Assembly (NCBI GenBank): GCA_946800325.1
Contig: CAMPEJ010000002.1
Location: 682,001-746,000 of the forward strand
DNA from: Luzula sylvatica
Taxonomy: Eukaryota > Streptophyta > Magnoliopsida > Poales > Juncaceae
Reading direction: 5' to 3'
Length of the DNA stretch: 64,000 nucleotides
The translations under genes and the position numbers were made by a program. Below, one piece after another: positions 36,900-49,370 of this stretch. The notes beneath the pieces are model-generated. The model saw only the letters and a program-made list of their open reading frames with translations, did no database searches and had not been told where the DNA came from. Each line of letters begins with the position of its first letter. Positions within the stretch are counted from its first letter, which is position 1.

Positions 36900-39800
36900 A
36901 AATTTTGGTGAAATGTTATGTGGTAAAAGATACGATTCAAATGATCTCAAAATACGTTATTTGAACTCCCCAAAGCATAAACAGATTGTTTTGAATCGAA
37001 AAACAAACTTTCTTAGTGTTTAAAATTTTGGTGAAATGTTATGTAGTAAAAGATACGATTCAAATGATCTCAAAATACGTTATTTGAACTCCCCAAAGCA
37101 TAAACAGATTGTTTTGAATCGAAAATCAAACTTTCTTAGTGTTTGTAAATTTTGGTGAAATGTTATGTCGTAAAAGATACGATTCAAATGATCTCAAAAT
37201 ACGTTATTTGAACTCCCCAAAGGATAAATAGATTGTTTTGAATCGAAAAACAAACTGTCTTAGTGTTTGTAAATTTTGGTGAAATGTTATATGGAAAAAG
37301 ATATGATTCAAATGATCTCAAAATACGTTATTTGAACTCCCCAAAGAATAAACAAATTGTTTTGAATCGAAAAACAAACTTTCTTAGTGTTTGTAAATTT
37401 TGGTGAAATGTTATGTGGTAAAAGATACGATTCAACTGATCTCAAAATACGTTATTTGAACTCCCCAAAGCATAAACAGATTGTTTTGAATCGAAAAACA
37501 AACTTTCGTAGTGTTTGTAAATTTTGGTGAAATGTTATGTGGTACAAGATACGATTCAAATGATCTCAAAATACGTTATTTGAACTCCCCAAAGCATAAA
37601 CAAATTGTTTTGAATCGAAAAACAAACTTTCTTAGTGTTTGTAAATTTTGGTGAAATGTTATGTGGTAAAAGATATGATTCAAATGATCTCAAAATACGT
37701 TATTTGAACTCCCCAAAGCATAAACAGATTGTTTTGAATCGAAAAACAAACTTTCTTAGTGTTTAAAATTTTGGTGAAATGTTATGTAGTAAAAGATACG
37801 ATTCAAATGATCTCAAAATACGTTATTTGAACTCCCCAAAGCATAAACAGATTGTTTTGAATCGAAAAACAAACTTTCTTAGTGTTTGTAAATTTTGGTG
37901 AAATGTTATGTCGTAAAAGATACGATTCAAATGATCTCAAAATACGTTATTTGAACTCCCCAAAGCATAATACGATTGTTTTGAATCGAAAAACAAACTG
38001 TCTTAGTGTATGTAAATTTTGGTGAAAAGTTATATGGAAAAAGATACGATTCAAATGATCTCACAATACGTTATTTGAACTCCCCAAAGCATAAACAAAT
38101 TGTTTTGAATCGAAAAACAAACTTTCTTAGTGTTTGTAAATTTTGGTGAAATGTTATGTGGTAAAAGATACGATTCAAATGATCTCAAAATACGTTATTT
38201 GAACTCCCCAAAGCATAAACAGATTGTTTTGAATCGAAAAACAAACTTTCTTAGTGTTTGTAAATTTGGGTGAAATGTTATGTGGTAAAAGATACGATTC
38301 AAATGATCTCAAAATACGTTATTTGAACTCCCCAAAGCATAAACAAATTGTTTTGAATCGAAAAACAAAATTTCTTAGTGTTTGTAAATTTTGGTAAAAT
38401 GTTATGTGGTAAAATATACGATTCAAATGATCTCAAAATACGTTACTTGAACTCCCCAAAGCATAAACATATTGTTTTGAATGGAAAAACAAACTTTCTT
38501 AGTGTTTGTAAATTTTGGTGAAATGTTATGTGGTAAAATATACGATTCAAATGATCTCAAAATACGTTATTTGAACTCCCGAAAGCATAAACAGATTGTT
38601 TTAAATCGAAAATCAAACTTTCTTAGTGTTTGTAAATTTTGGTGAAATGTTATGTAGTAAAGGTACGATTCGAATGATCTCAAAATACGTTATTTGAACT
38701 CCCCAAAGCATAAACAGATTGTTTTGAATCGAAAAACAAACTGTCTTAGTGTTTGTAAATTTTGGTGAAATGTTATCTGGAAAAAGATACGATTCAAATG
38801 ATCCCAAAATACATTATTTGAACTCCCCAAAGCATAAACAAATTGTTTTGAATCGAAAAACAAACTTTCTTAGTGTTTGTAAATTTTGGTGAAATGTTAT
38901 GTGGTAAAAGATACGATTCAAATGATCTCAAAATACGTTATTTGACCTCCCCAAAGCATAAACAGATTGTTTTGAATAGAAAAACAAACTTTCTTAGTGT
39001 TTGTAAATTTTGGTGAAATGTTATGTGGTAAAAGATACGATTCAAATGATCTCAAAATACGTTATTTGAACTCCGCAAAGCATAAACAGATTGTTTTGAA
39101 TCGAAAAACAAACTTTCTTAGTGTTTGTAAATTTTGGGGAATTGTTATGTGGTAAAAGATACGATTCGAATGATCTAAAAATATGTTATTTGAACTCCCC
39201 AAAGCATAAACAAATTGTTTTGAATCGAAAAACAAACTTTCGTAGTGTTTGTAAATTTTGGTGAAATGTTATGTAGTAAAAGATACGATTCCAATGATCT
39301 CAAAATACGTTATTTAAACTCCCCAAAGCATAAACAAATTGTTTTGAATCGAAAAACAAACTTTCTTAGTGTTTGTAAATTTTGGTAAAATGTTATGTGG
39401 TAAAAGATACGATTCAAATGATCTCAAAATACGTTATTTGAACTACCCAAAGCATAAACAGATTGTTTTGAATCGAAAAACAAACTTTCTTAGTGTTTGT
39501 AAATTTTGGTGAAATGTTATGTGGTAAAAGATACGATTCAAATGATCTCAAAATACGTTATTTGAACTCCCCAAAGCATAAACAGATTGTTTTGAATCGA
39601 AAAACAAACTTTCTTAGTGTTTAAAATTTTGGTGAAATGTTATGTAGTAAAAGATACGATTCAAATGATCTCAAAATACGTTATTTGAACTCCCCAAAGC
39701 ATAAACAGATTGTTTTGAATCGAAAATCAAACTTTCTTAGTGTTTGTAAATTTGGGTGAAATGTTATGTCGTAAAAGATACGATTCAAATGATCTCAAAA

Positions 39801-40290
39801 TACGTTATTTGAACTCCCCAAAGGATAAATAGATTGTTTTGAATCGAAAAACAAACTGTCTTAGTGTTAGTAAATTTTGGTGAAATGTTATATGGAAAAA
39901 GATATGATTCAAATGATCTCAAAATACGTTATTTGAACTCCCCAAAGAATAAACAAATTGTTTTGAATCGAAAAACAAACTTTCTTAGTGTTTGTAAATT
40001 TTGGTGAAATGTTATGTGGTAAAAGATACGATTCAAATGATCTCAAAATACGTTATTTGAACTCCCCAAAGCATAAACAGATTGTTTTGAATCGAAAAAC
40101 AAACTTTCGTAGTGTTTGTAAATTTTGGTGAAATGTTATGTGGTACAAGATACGATTCAAATTATCTCAAAATACGTTATTTGAACTCCCCAAAGCATAA
40201 ACAAATTGTTTTGAATCGAAAAACAAACTTTCTTAGTGTTTGTAAATTTTGGTAAAATGTTATGTGGTAAAAGATACGATTCAAATGATC
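36900..40290 (+). repeat. 2,601-bp duplication (21-monomer), partial second copy
   Basis: The rare AAGGATAAATAG variant is at 37,220 and 39,821, and TATGGAAAAAGATATG at 37,290 and 39,891, both 2,601 bp apart. The period is twenty-one 124-bp monomers minus three bases: two 123-bp GTTTAAAA monomers and a one-base loss at AGTAAAGG near 38,660. Homology covers about 36,900-37,690 against 39,500-40,290, so the second copy is incomplete. The middle contains the TTACTTG / CCCGAAAG cassette near 38,370-38,800. Confidence 0.82.
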
Positions 40291-40900
40291 TCAAAATACG
40301 TTATTTGAACTCCCCATAGCATAAACTGATTGTTTTGAATCGAAAAACAAACTTCCTTAGTGTTTGTAAATTTTGGTGAAATGTTATGTGGTAAAAGATA
40401 CGATTCAAATGATCTCAAAATACGATTCAAATGATTCAAATGATCCCACAGCATAAACAGATTGTTTTGAATCGAAAAACAAACTTTCTTAGTGTTTGTA
40501 AATTTTGGTGAAATGTTATGTAGTAAAAGATACGATTCAAATGATCTCAAAATACGTTATTTGAACTCCCCAAAGCATAAACAGATTGTTTTGAATCGAA
40601 AAACAAACTTTCTTAGTGTTTGTAAATTTTGGTGAAATGTTATGTGGTAAAACATATGATTCAAATGATCTCAAAATACGTTATTTGAACTCCCCAAAGC
40701 ATAAACAGATTGTTTTGAATCGAAAAACAAACTTTCTTAGTGTTTAAAATTTTGGTGAAATGTTATGTAGTAAAAGATACGATTCAAATGATCTCAAAAT
40801 ACGTTATTTGAACTCCCCAAAGCATAAACAGATTGTTTTGAATCGAAAAACAAACTTTCTTAGTGTTTGTAAATTTTGGTGAAATGTTATGTCGTAAAAC
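40020..40900 (+). repeat. Left copy of a segment duplicated 4,343 bp away
   Basis: This segment matches 44,363-45,243 at a constant 4,343-bp offset. Shared private variants are CTTTCGTAG (40,108 and 44,451), CCATAGCATAAACTG (about 40,315 and 44,658), ACTTCCTTAG, and the 132-bp monomer ending GATCCCACAGC. Two 89-codon minus-strand frames (40,281 and 44,624) are identical because of this duplication and are not genes. Confidence 0.88.
40416..40447 (+). repeat. Single-block microrepeat expansion (132-bp monomer), left copy
   Basis: Only one GATTCAAAT pair is present (32 bases instead of 63), followed by GATCCCACAGC with a private A-to-C change. This is either an intermediate toward the larger form or a contraction of it. 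Confidence 0.93.
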
Positions 40901-41289
40901 ATACGATTCAAATGATCTCACAATACGTTATTTGAACTCCCCAAAGCATAAACAAATTGTTTTGAATCGAAAAACAAACTTTCTTAGTGTTTGTAAATTT
41001 TGGTGAAATGTTATGTGGTAAAAGATACGATTCAAATGATCTCAAAATACGTTATTTGAACTCCCCAAAGCATAAACAGATTGTTTTGAATCGAAAAACA
41101 AACTTTCTTAGTGTTTGTAAATTTTGGTGAAATGTTATGTGGTAAAAGATACGAATCAAATGATCTCAAAATACGTTATTTGAACTCCCCAAAGCATAAA
41201 CAGATTGTTTTGAATCGAAAAACAAACTTTCTTAGTGTTTGTAAATTTGGGTGAAATGTTATGTGGTAAAAGATACGATTCAAATGATC

Positions 41290-44200
41290 TCAAAATACGT
41301 TATTTGAACTCCCCAAAGCATAAACAGATTGTTTTGAATCGAAAAACAAAATTTCTTAGTGTTTGTAAATTTTGGTAAAATGTTATGTGGTAAAATATAC
41401 GATTCAAATGATCTCAAAATACGTTACTTGAACTCCCCAAAGCATAAACAGATTGTTTTGAATCGAAAAACAAACTTTCTTAGTGTTTGTAAATTTTGGT
41501 GAAATGTTATGTGGTAAAATATACGATTCAAATGATCTCAAAATACGTTATTTGAACTCCCGAAAGCATAAACAGATTGTTTTAAATCGAAAAACAAACT
41601 TTCTTAGTGTTTGTAAATTTTGGTGAAATGTTATGTAGTAAAAGATACGATTCGAATGATCTCAAAATACGTTATTTGAACTCCCCAAAGCATAAACAGA
41701 TTGTTTTGAATCGAAAAACAAACTGTCTTAGTGTTTGTAAATTTTGGTGAAATGTTATCTGGAAAAAGATACGATTCAAATGATCCCAAAATACGTTATT
41801 TGAACTCCCCAAAGCATAAACAGATTGTTTTGAATAGAAAAACAAACTTTCTTAGTGTTTGTAAATTTTGGTGAAATGTTATGTGGTAAAAGATACGATT
41901 CAAATGATCTCAAAATACGTTATTTGAACTCCGCAAAGCATAAACAGATTGTTTTGAATCGAAAAACAAACTTTCTTAGTGTTTGTAAATTTTGGGGAAT
42001 TGTTATGTGGTAAAAGATACGATTCGAATGATCTAAAAATATGTTATTTGAACTCCCCAAAGCATAAACCAATTGTTTTGAATCGAAAAACAAACTTTCG
42101 TAGTGTTTGTAAATTTTGGTGAAATGTTATGTAGTAAAAGATACGATTCCAATGATCTCAAAATACGTTATTTGAACTCCCCAAAGCATAAACAAATTGT
42201 TTTGAATCGAAAAACAAACTTTCTTAGTGTTTGTAAATTTTGGTAAAATGTTATGTGGTAAAAGATACGATTCAAATGATCTCAAAATACGTTATTTGAA
42301 CTACCCAAAGCATAAACAGATTGTTTTGAATCGAAAAACAAACTTTCTTAGTGTTTGTAAATTTTGGTGAAATGTTATGTGGTAAAAGATACGATTCAAA
42401 TGATCTCAAAATACGTTATTTGAACTCCCCAAAGCATAAACAGATTGTTTTGAATCGAAAAACAAACTTTCTTAGTGTTTAAAATTTTGGCGAAATGTTA
42501 TGTAGTAAAAGATACGATTCAAATGATCTCAAAATACGTTATTTGAACTCCCCAAAGCATAAACAGATTGTTTTGAATCGAAAAACAAACTTTCTTAGTG
42601 TTTGTAAATTTTGGTGAAATGTTATGTGGTAAAAGATACGATTCAAATGATCTCAAAATACGTTATTTGAACTCCCCAAAGCATAAACAGATTGTTTTGA
42701 ATCGAAAAACAAACTTTCTTAGTGTTTAAAATTTTGGCGAAACGTTATGTAGTAAAAGATACGATTCAAATGATCTCAAAATACGTTATTTGAACTCCCC
42801 AAAGCATAAACAGATTGTTTTGAATCGAAAAACAAAATTTCTTAGTGTTTGTAAATTTTGGTAAAATGTTATGTGGTAAAATATACGATTCAAATGATCT
42901 CAAAATACGTTACTTGTACTCCCCAAAGCATAAACAGATTGTTTTGAATCGAAAAACAAACTTTCTTAGTGTTTGTAAATTTTGGTGAAATGTTATGTGG
43001 TAAAATATACGATTCAAATGATCTCAAAATACGTTATTTGAACTCCCGAAAGCATAAACAGATTGTTTTAAATCGAAAAACAAACTTTCTTAGTGTTTGT
43101 AAATTTTGGTGAAATGTTATGTAGTAAAAGATACGATTCGAATGATCTCAAAATACGTTATTTGAACTCCCCAAAGCATAAACAGATTGTTTTGAATCGA
43201 AAAACAAACTGTCTTAGTGTTTGTAAATTTTGGTGAAATGTTATCTGGAAAAAGATACGATTCAAATGATCCCAAAATACGTTATTTGAACTCCCCAAAG
43301 CATAAACAGATTGTTTTGAATAGAAAAACAAACTTTCTTAGTGTTTGTAAATTTTGGTGAAATGTTATGTGGTAAAAGATACGATTCAAATGATCTCAAA
43401 ATACGTTATTTGAACTCCGCAAAGCATAAACAGATTGTTTTGAATCAAAAAACAAACTTTCTTAGTGTTTGTAAATTTTGGGGAATTGTTATGTGGTAAA
43501 AGATACGATTCGAATGATCTAAAAATATGTTATTTGAACTCCCCAAAGCATAAACAAATTGTTTTGAATCGAAAAACAAACTTTCGTAATGTTTGTAAAT
43601 TTTGGTGAAATGTTATGTAGTAAAAGATACGATTCCAATGATCTCAAAATACGTTATTTGAACTCCCCAAAGCATAAACAAATTGTTTTGAATCGAAAAA
43701 CAAACTTTCTTAGTGTTTGTAAATTTTGGTAAAATGTTATGTGGTAAAAGATACGATTCAAATGATCTCAAAATACGTTATTTGAACTACCCAAAGCATA
43801 AACAGATTGTTTTGAATCGAAAAACAAACTTTCTTAGTGTTTGTAAATTTTGGTGAAATGTTATGTGGTAAAAGATACGATTCAAATGATCTCAAAATAC
43901 GTTATTTGAACTCCCCAAAGCATAAACAGATTGTTTTGAATCGAAAAACAAACTTTCTTAGTGTTTAAAATTTTGGCGAAATGTTATGTAGTAAAAGATA
44001 CGATTCAAATGATCTCAAAATACGTTATTTGAACTCCCCAAAGCATAAACAGATTGTTTTGAATCGAAAAACAAACTTTCTTAGTGTCTGTAAATTTTGG
44101 TGAAATGTTATGTGGTAAAAGATACGATTCAAATGATCTCAAAATACGTTATTTGAACTCCCCAAAGCATAAACAGATTGTTTTGAATCGAAAAACAAAC

Positions 44201-44315
44201 TTTCTTAGTGTTTAAAATTTTGGCGAAATGTTATGTAGTAAAAGATACGATTCAAATGATCTCAAAATACGTTATTTGAACTCCCCAAAGCATAAACAGA
44301 TTGTTTTGAATCGAA
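41290..44315 (+). repeat. 1,486-bp higher-order repeat (12-monomer), two copies
   Basis: The GGGGAATTG variant at 41,994 and 43,480 and TTACTTG at 41,424 and 42,910 are 1,486 bp apart: ten 124-bp and two 123-bp monomers. The 123-bp monomers here carry GGCGAAATG, a substitution that first appears at about 42,490 and is common from there to about 57,700. This marks a newer 123-bp lineage than the GGTGAAATG form on the left. Confidence 0.88.
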
Positions 44316-44362
44316 AAACAAATTTTCTTAGTGTTTGTAAATTTTGGTGAAATGTTATGTCG

Positions 44363-45243
44363 TAAAAGATACGATTCAAATGATCTCAAAATACGTTATT
44401 TGAACTCCCCAAAGCATAAACAGATTGTTTTGAATCGAAAAACAAACTTTCGTAGTGTTTGTAAATTTTGGTGAAATGTTATGTGGTACAAGATACGATT
44501 CAAATTATCTCAAAATACGTTATTTGAACTCCCCAAAGCATAAACAAATTGTTTTGAATCGAAAAACAAACTTTCTTAGTGTTTGTAAATTTTGGTAAAA
44601 TGTTATGTGGTAAAAGATACGATTCAAATGATCTCAAAATACGTTATTTGAACTCCCCATAGCATAAACTGATTGTTTTGAATCGAAAAACAAACTTCCT
44701 TAGTGTTTGTAAATTTTGGTGAAATGTTATGTGGTAAAAGATACGATTCAAATGATCTCAAAATACGATTCAAATGATTCAAATGATCCCACAGCATAAA
44801 CAGATTGTTTTGAATCGAAAAACAAACTTTCTTAGTGTTTGTAAATTTTGGTGAAATGTTATGTAGTAAAAGATACGATTCAAATGATCTCAAAATACGT
44901 TATTTGAACTCCCCAAAGCATAAACAGATTGTTTTGAATCGAAAAACAAACTTTCTTAGTGTTTGTAAATTTTGGTGAAATGTTATGTGGTAAAACATAT
45001 GATTCAAATGATCTCAAAATACGTTATTTGAACTCCCCAAAGCATAAACAGATTGTTTTGAATCGAAAAACAAACTTTCTTAGTGTTTAAAATTTTGGTG
45101 AAATGTTATGTAGTAAAAGATACGATTCAAATGATCTCAAAATACGTTATTTGAACTCCCCAAAGCATAAACAGATTGTTTTGAATCGAAAAACAAACTT
45201 TCTTAGTGTTTGTAAATTTTGGTGAAATGTTATGTCGTAAAAG
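44363..45243 (+). repeat. Right copy of the 4,343-bp-spaced duplication
   Basis: Counterpart of 40,020-40,900. The 4,343-bp spacing equals thirty-four 124-bp monomers plus one 132-bp monomer minus five bases, and five 123-bp monomers lie between the two copies. The match ends where the left copy has GTAAAACATACG and this one GTAAAAGATACG. This is the last place where the 9-bp microrepeat expansion is seen. Confidence 0.88.
44759..44790 (+). repeat. Single-block microrepeat expansion (132-bp monomer), right copy
   Basis: Same sequence and same private change as at 40,416, carried by the 4,343-bp-spaced duplication. No microrepeat expansion occurs from here to 64,000. Confidence 0.93.
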
Positions 45244-46029
45244 ATACGATTCAAATGATCTCAAAATACGTTATTTGAACTCCCCAAAGCATAAACAGAT
45301 TGTTTTGAATCGAAAAACAAACTGTCTTAGTGTATGTAAATTTTGGTGAAAAGTTATATGGAAAAAGATACGATTCAAATGATCTCAAAATACGTTATTT
45401 GAACTCCCCAAAGCATAAACAAATTGTTTTGAATCGAAAAACAAACTTTCTTAGTGTTTGTAAATTTTGGTGAAATGTTATGTGGTAAAAGATACGATTC
45501 AAATGATCTCAAAATACGTTATTTGAACTCCCCAAAGCATAAACAGATTGTTTTGAATAGAAAAACAAACTTTCTTAGTGTTTGTAAATTTTGGTGAAAT
45601 GTTATGTGGTAAAAGATACGATTCAAATGATCTCAAAATACGTTATTTGAACTCCGCAAAGCATAAACAGATTGTTTTGAATCGAAAAACAAACTTTCTT
45701 AGTGTTTGTAAATTTTGGGGAATTGTTATGTGGTAAAAGATACGATTCGAATGATCTAAAAATATGTTATTTGAACTCCCCAAAGCATAAACAAATTGTT
45801 TTGAATCGAAAAACAAACTTTCGTAGTGTTTGTAAATTTTGGTGAAATGTTATGTAGTAAAAGATACGATTCCAATGATCTCAAAATACGTTATTTGAAC
45901 TCCCCAAAGCATAAACAAATTGTTTTGAATCGAAAAACAAACTTTCTTAGTGTTTGTAAATTTTGGTAAAATGTTATGTGGTAAAAGATACGATTCAAAT
46001 GATCTCAAAATACGTTATTTGAACTACCC

Positions 46030-49000
46030 AAAGCATAAACAGATTGTTTTGAATCGAAAAACAAACTTTCTTAGTGTTTGTAAATTTTGGTGAAATGTTA
46101 TGTGGTTAAAGATACGATTCAAATGATCTCAAAATACGTTATTTGAACTCCCCAAAGCATAAACAGATTGTTTTGAATCGAAAAACAAACTTTCTTAGTG
46201 TTTAAAATTTTGGCGAAATGTTATGTAGTAAAAGATACGATTCAAATGATCTCAAAATACGTTATTTGAACTCCCCAAAGCATAAACAGATTGTTTTGAA
46301 TCGAAAAACAAACTTTCTTAGTGTTTGTAAATTTTGGTGAAATGTTATGTGGTAAAAGATACGATTCAAATGATCTCAAAATACGTTATTTGAACTCCCC
46401 AAAGCATAAACAGATTGTTTTGAATCGAAAAACAAACTTTCTTAGTGTTTAAAATTTTGGCGAAATGTTATGTAGTAAAAGATACGATTCAAATGATCTC
46501 AAAATACGTTATTTGAACTCCCCAAAGCATAAACAGATTGTTTTGAATCGAAAAACAAACTTTCTTAGTGTTTGTAAATTTTGGTGAAATGTTATGTCGT
46601 AAAAGATACGATTCAAATGATCTCAAAATACGTTATTTGAACTCCCCAAAGCATAAACAGATTGTTTTGAATCGAAAAACAAACTGTCTTAGTGTATGTA
46701 AATTTTGGTGAAAAGTTATATGGAAAAAGATACGATTCAAATGATCTCAAAATACGTTATTTGAACTCCCCAAAGCATAAACAAATTGTTTTGAATCGAA
46801 AAACAAACTTTCTTAGTGTTTGTAAATTTTGGTGAAATGTTATGTGGTAAAAGATACGATTCAAATGATCTCAAAATACGTTATTTGAACTCCCCAAAGC
46901 ATAAACAGATTGTTTTGAATCGAAAAACAAACTTTCTTAGTGTTTGTAAATTTTGGTGAAATGTTATGTGGTAAAAGATACGAATCAAATGATCTCAAAA
47001 TACGTTATTTGAACTCCCCAAAGCATAAACAGATTGTTTTGAATCGAAAAACAAACTTTCTTAGTGTTTGTAAATTTGGGTGAAATGTTATGTGGTAAAA
47101 GATACGATTCAAATGATCTCAAAATACGTTATTTGAACTCCCCAAAGCATAAACAAATTGTTTTGAATCGAAAAACAAAATTTCTTAGTGTTTGTAAATT
47201 TTGGTAAAATGTTATGTGGTAAAATATACGATTCAAATGATCTCAAAATACGTTACTTGAACTCCCCAAAGCATAAACAGATTGTTTTGAATCGAAAAAC
47301 AAACTTTCTTAGTGTTTGTAAATTTTGGTGAAATGTTATGTGGTAAAATATACGATTCAAATGATCTCAAAATACGTTATTTGAACTCCCGAAAGCATAA
47401 ACAGATTGTTTTAAATCGAAAAACAAACTTTCTTAGTGTTTGTAAATTTTGGTGAAATGTTATGTAGTAAAAGATACGATTCGAATGATCTCAAAATACG
47501 TTATTTGAACTCCCCAAAGCATAAACAGATTGTTTTGAATCGAAAAACAAACTGTCTTAGTGTTTGTAAATTTTGGTGAAATGTTATCTGGAAAAAGATA
47601 CGATTCAAATGATCCCAAAATACGTTATTTGAACTCCCCAAAGCATAAACAGATTGTTTTGAATAGAAAAACAAACTTTCTTAGTGTTTGTAAATTTTGG
47701 TGAAATGTTATGTGGTAAAAGATACGATTCAAATGATCTCAAAATACGTTATTTGAACTCCCCAAAGCATAAACAGATTGTTTTGAATCGAAAAACAAAC
47801 TTTCTTAGTGTTTAAAATTTTGGCGAAATGTTATGTAGTAAAAGATACGATTCAAATGATCTCAAAATACGTTATTTGAACTCCCCAAAGCATAAACAGA
47901 TTGTTTTGAATCGAAAAACAAACTTTCTTAGTGTTTGTAAATTTTGGTGAAATGTTATGTGGTAAAAGATACGATTCAAATGATCTCAAAATACGTTATT
48001 TGAACTCCCCAAAGCATAAACAGATTGTTTTGAATCGAAAAACAAACTTTCTTAGTGTTTAAAATTTTGGCGAAATGTTATGTAGTAAAAGATACGATTC
48101 AAATGATCTCAAAATACGTTATTTGAACTCCCCAAAGCATAAACAGATTGTTTTGAATCGAAAAACAAACTTTCTTAGTGTTTGTAAATTTTGGTGAAAT
48201 GTTATGTCGTAAAAGATACGATTCAAATGATCTCAAAATACGTTATTTGAACTCCCCAAAGCATAAACAGATTGTTTTGAATCGAAAAACAAACTGTCTT
48301 AGTGTATGTAAATTTTGGTGAAAAGTTATATGGAAAAAGATACGATTCAAATGATCTCAAAATACGTTATTTGAACTCCCCAAAGCATAAACAAATTGTT
48401 TTGAATCGAAAAACAAACTTTCTTAGTGTTTGTAAATTTTGGTGAAATGTTATGTGGTAAAAGATACGATTCAAATGATCTCAAAATACGTTATTTGAAC
48501 TCCCCAAAGCATAAACAGATTGTTTTGAATCGAAAAACAAACTTTCTTAGTGTTTGTAAATTTTGGTGAAATGTTATGTGGTAAAAGATACGAATCAAAT
48601 GATCTCAAAATACGTTATTTGAACTCCCCAAAGCATAAACAGATTGTTTTGAATCGAAAAACAAACTTTCTTAGTGTTTGTAAATTTGGGTGAAATGTTA
48701 TGTGGTAAAAGATACGATTCAAATGATCTCAAAATACGTTATTTGAACTCCCCAAAGCATAAACAAATTGTTTTGAATCGAAAAACAAAATTTCTTAGTG
48801 TTTGTAAATTTTGGTAAAATGTTATGTGGTAAAATATACGATTCAAATGATCTCAAAATACGTTACTTGAACTCCCCAAAGCATAAACAGATTGTTTTGA
48901 ATCGAAAAACAAACTTTCTTAGTGTTTGTAAATTTTGGTGAAATGTTATGTGGTAAAATATACAATTCAAATGATCTCAAAATACGTTATTTGAACTCCC

Positions 49001-49370
49001 GAAAGCATAAACAGATTGTTTTAAATCGAAAAACAAACTTTCTTAGTGTTTGTAAATTTTGGTGAAATGTTATGTAGTAAAAGATACGATTCGAATGATC
49101 TCAAAATACGTTATTTGAACTCCCCAAAGCATAAACAGATTGTTTTGAATCGAAAAACAAACTGTCTTAGTGTTTGTAAATTTTGGTGAAATGTTATCTG
49201 GAAAAAGATACGATTCAAATGATCCCAAAATACGTTATTTGAACTCCCCAAAGCATAAACAGATTGTTTTGAATAGAAAAACAAACTTTCTTAGTGTTTG
49301 TAAATTTTGGTGAAATGTTATGTGGTAAAAGATACGATTCAAATGATCTCAAAATACGTTATTTGAACTC
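46030..49370 (+). repeat. 1,610-bp higher-order repeat (13-monomer), two copies
   Basis: The AGTGTATGTAAATTTTGG variant (with GAAAAGTTATATGG) recurs at 46,693 and 48,303, and GGCGAAATG at 46,213 and 47,823; both are 1,610 bp apart, equal to eleven 124-bp and two 123-bp monomers. The same TGTATG variant lies 1,362 bp upstream at 45,331, a two-monomer shorter spacing. Homology ends near 49,370, where CCGCAAAGC and GGGGAATT replace the GTTTAAAA monomer. Confidence 0.88.

Noticed and set aside
40281..40550. 89-codon minus-strand open frame (identical one at 44,624; shorter ones at 20,863, 28,313, 28,564 and 38,613)
   Set aside because: It reads antisense through monomers kept in phase by the 132-bp or other length variants. 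The identical copies follow from the 4,343-bp duplication, not from protein conservation.
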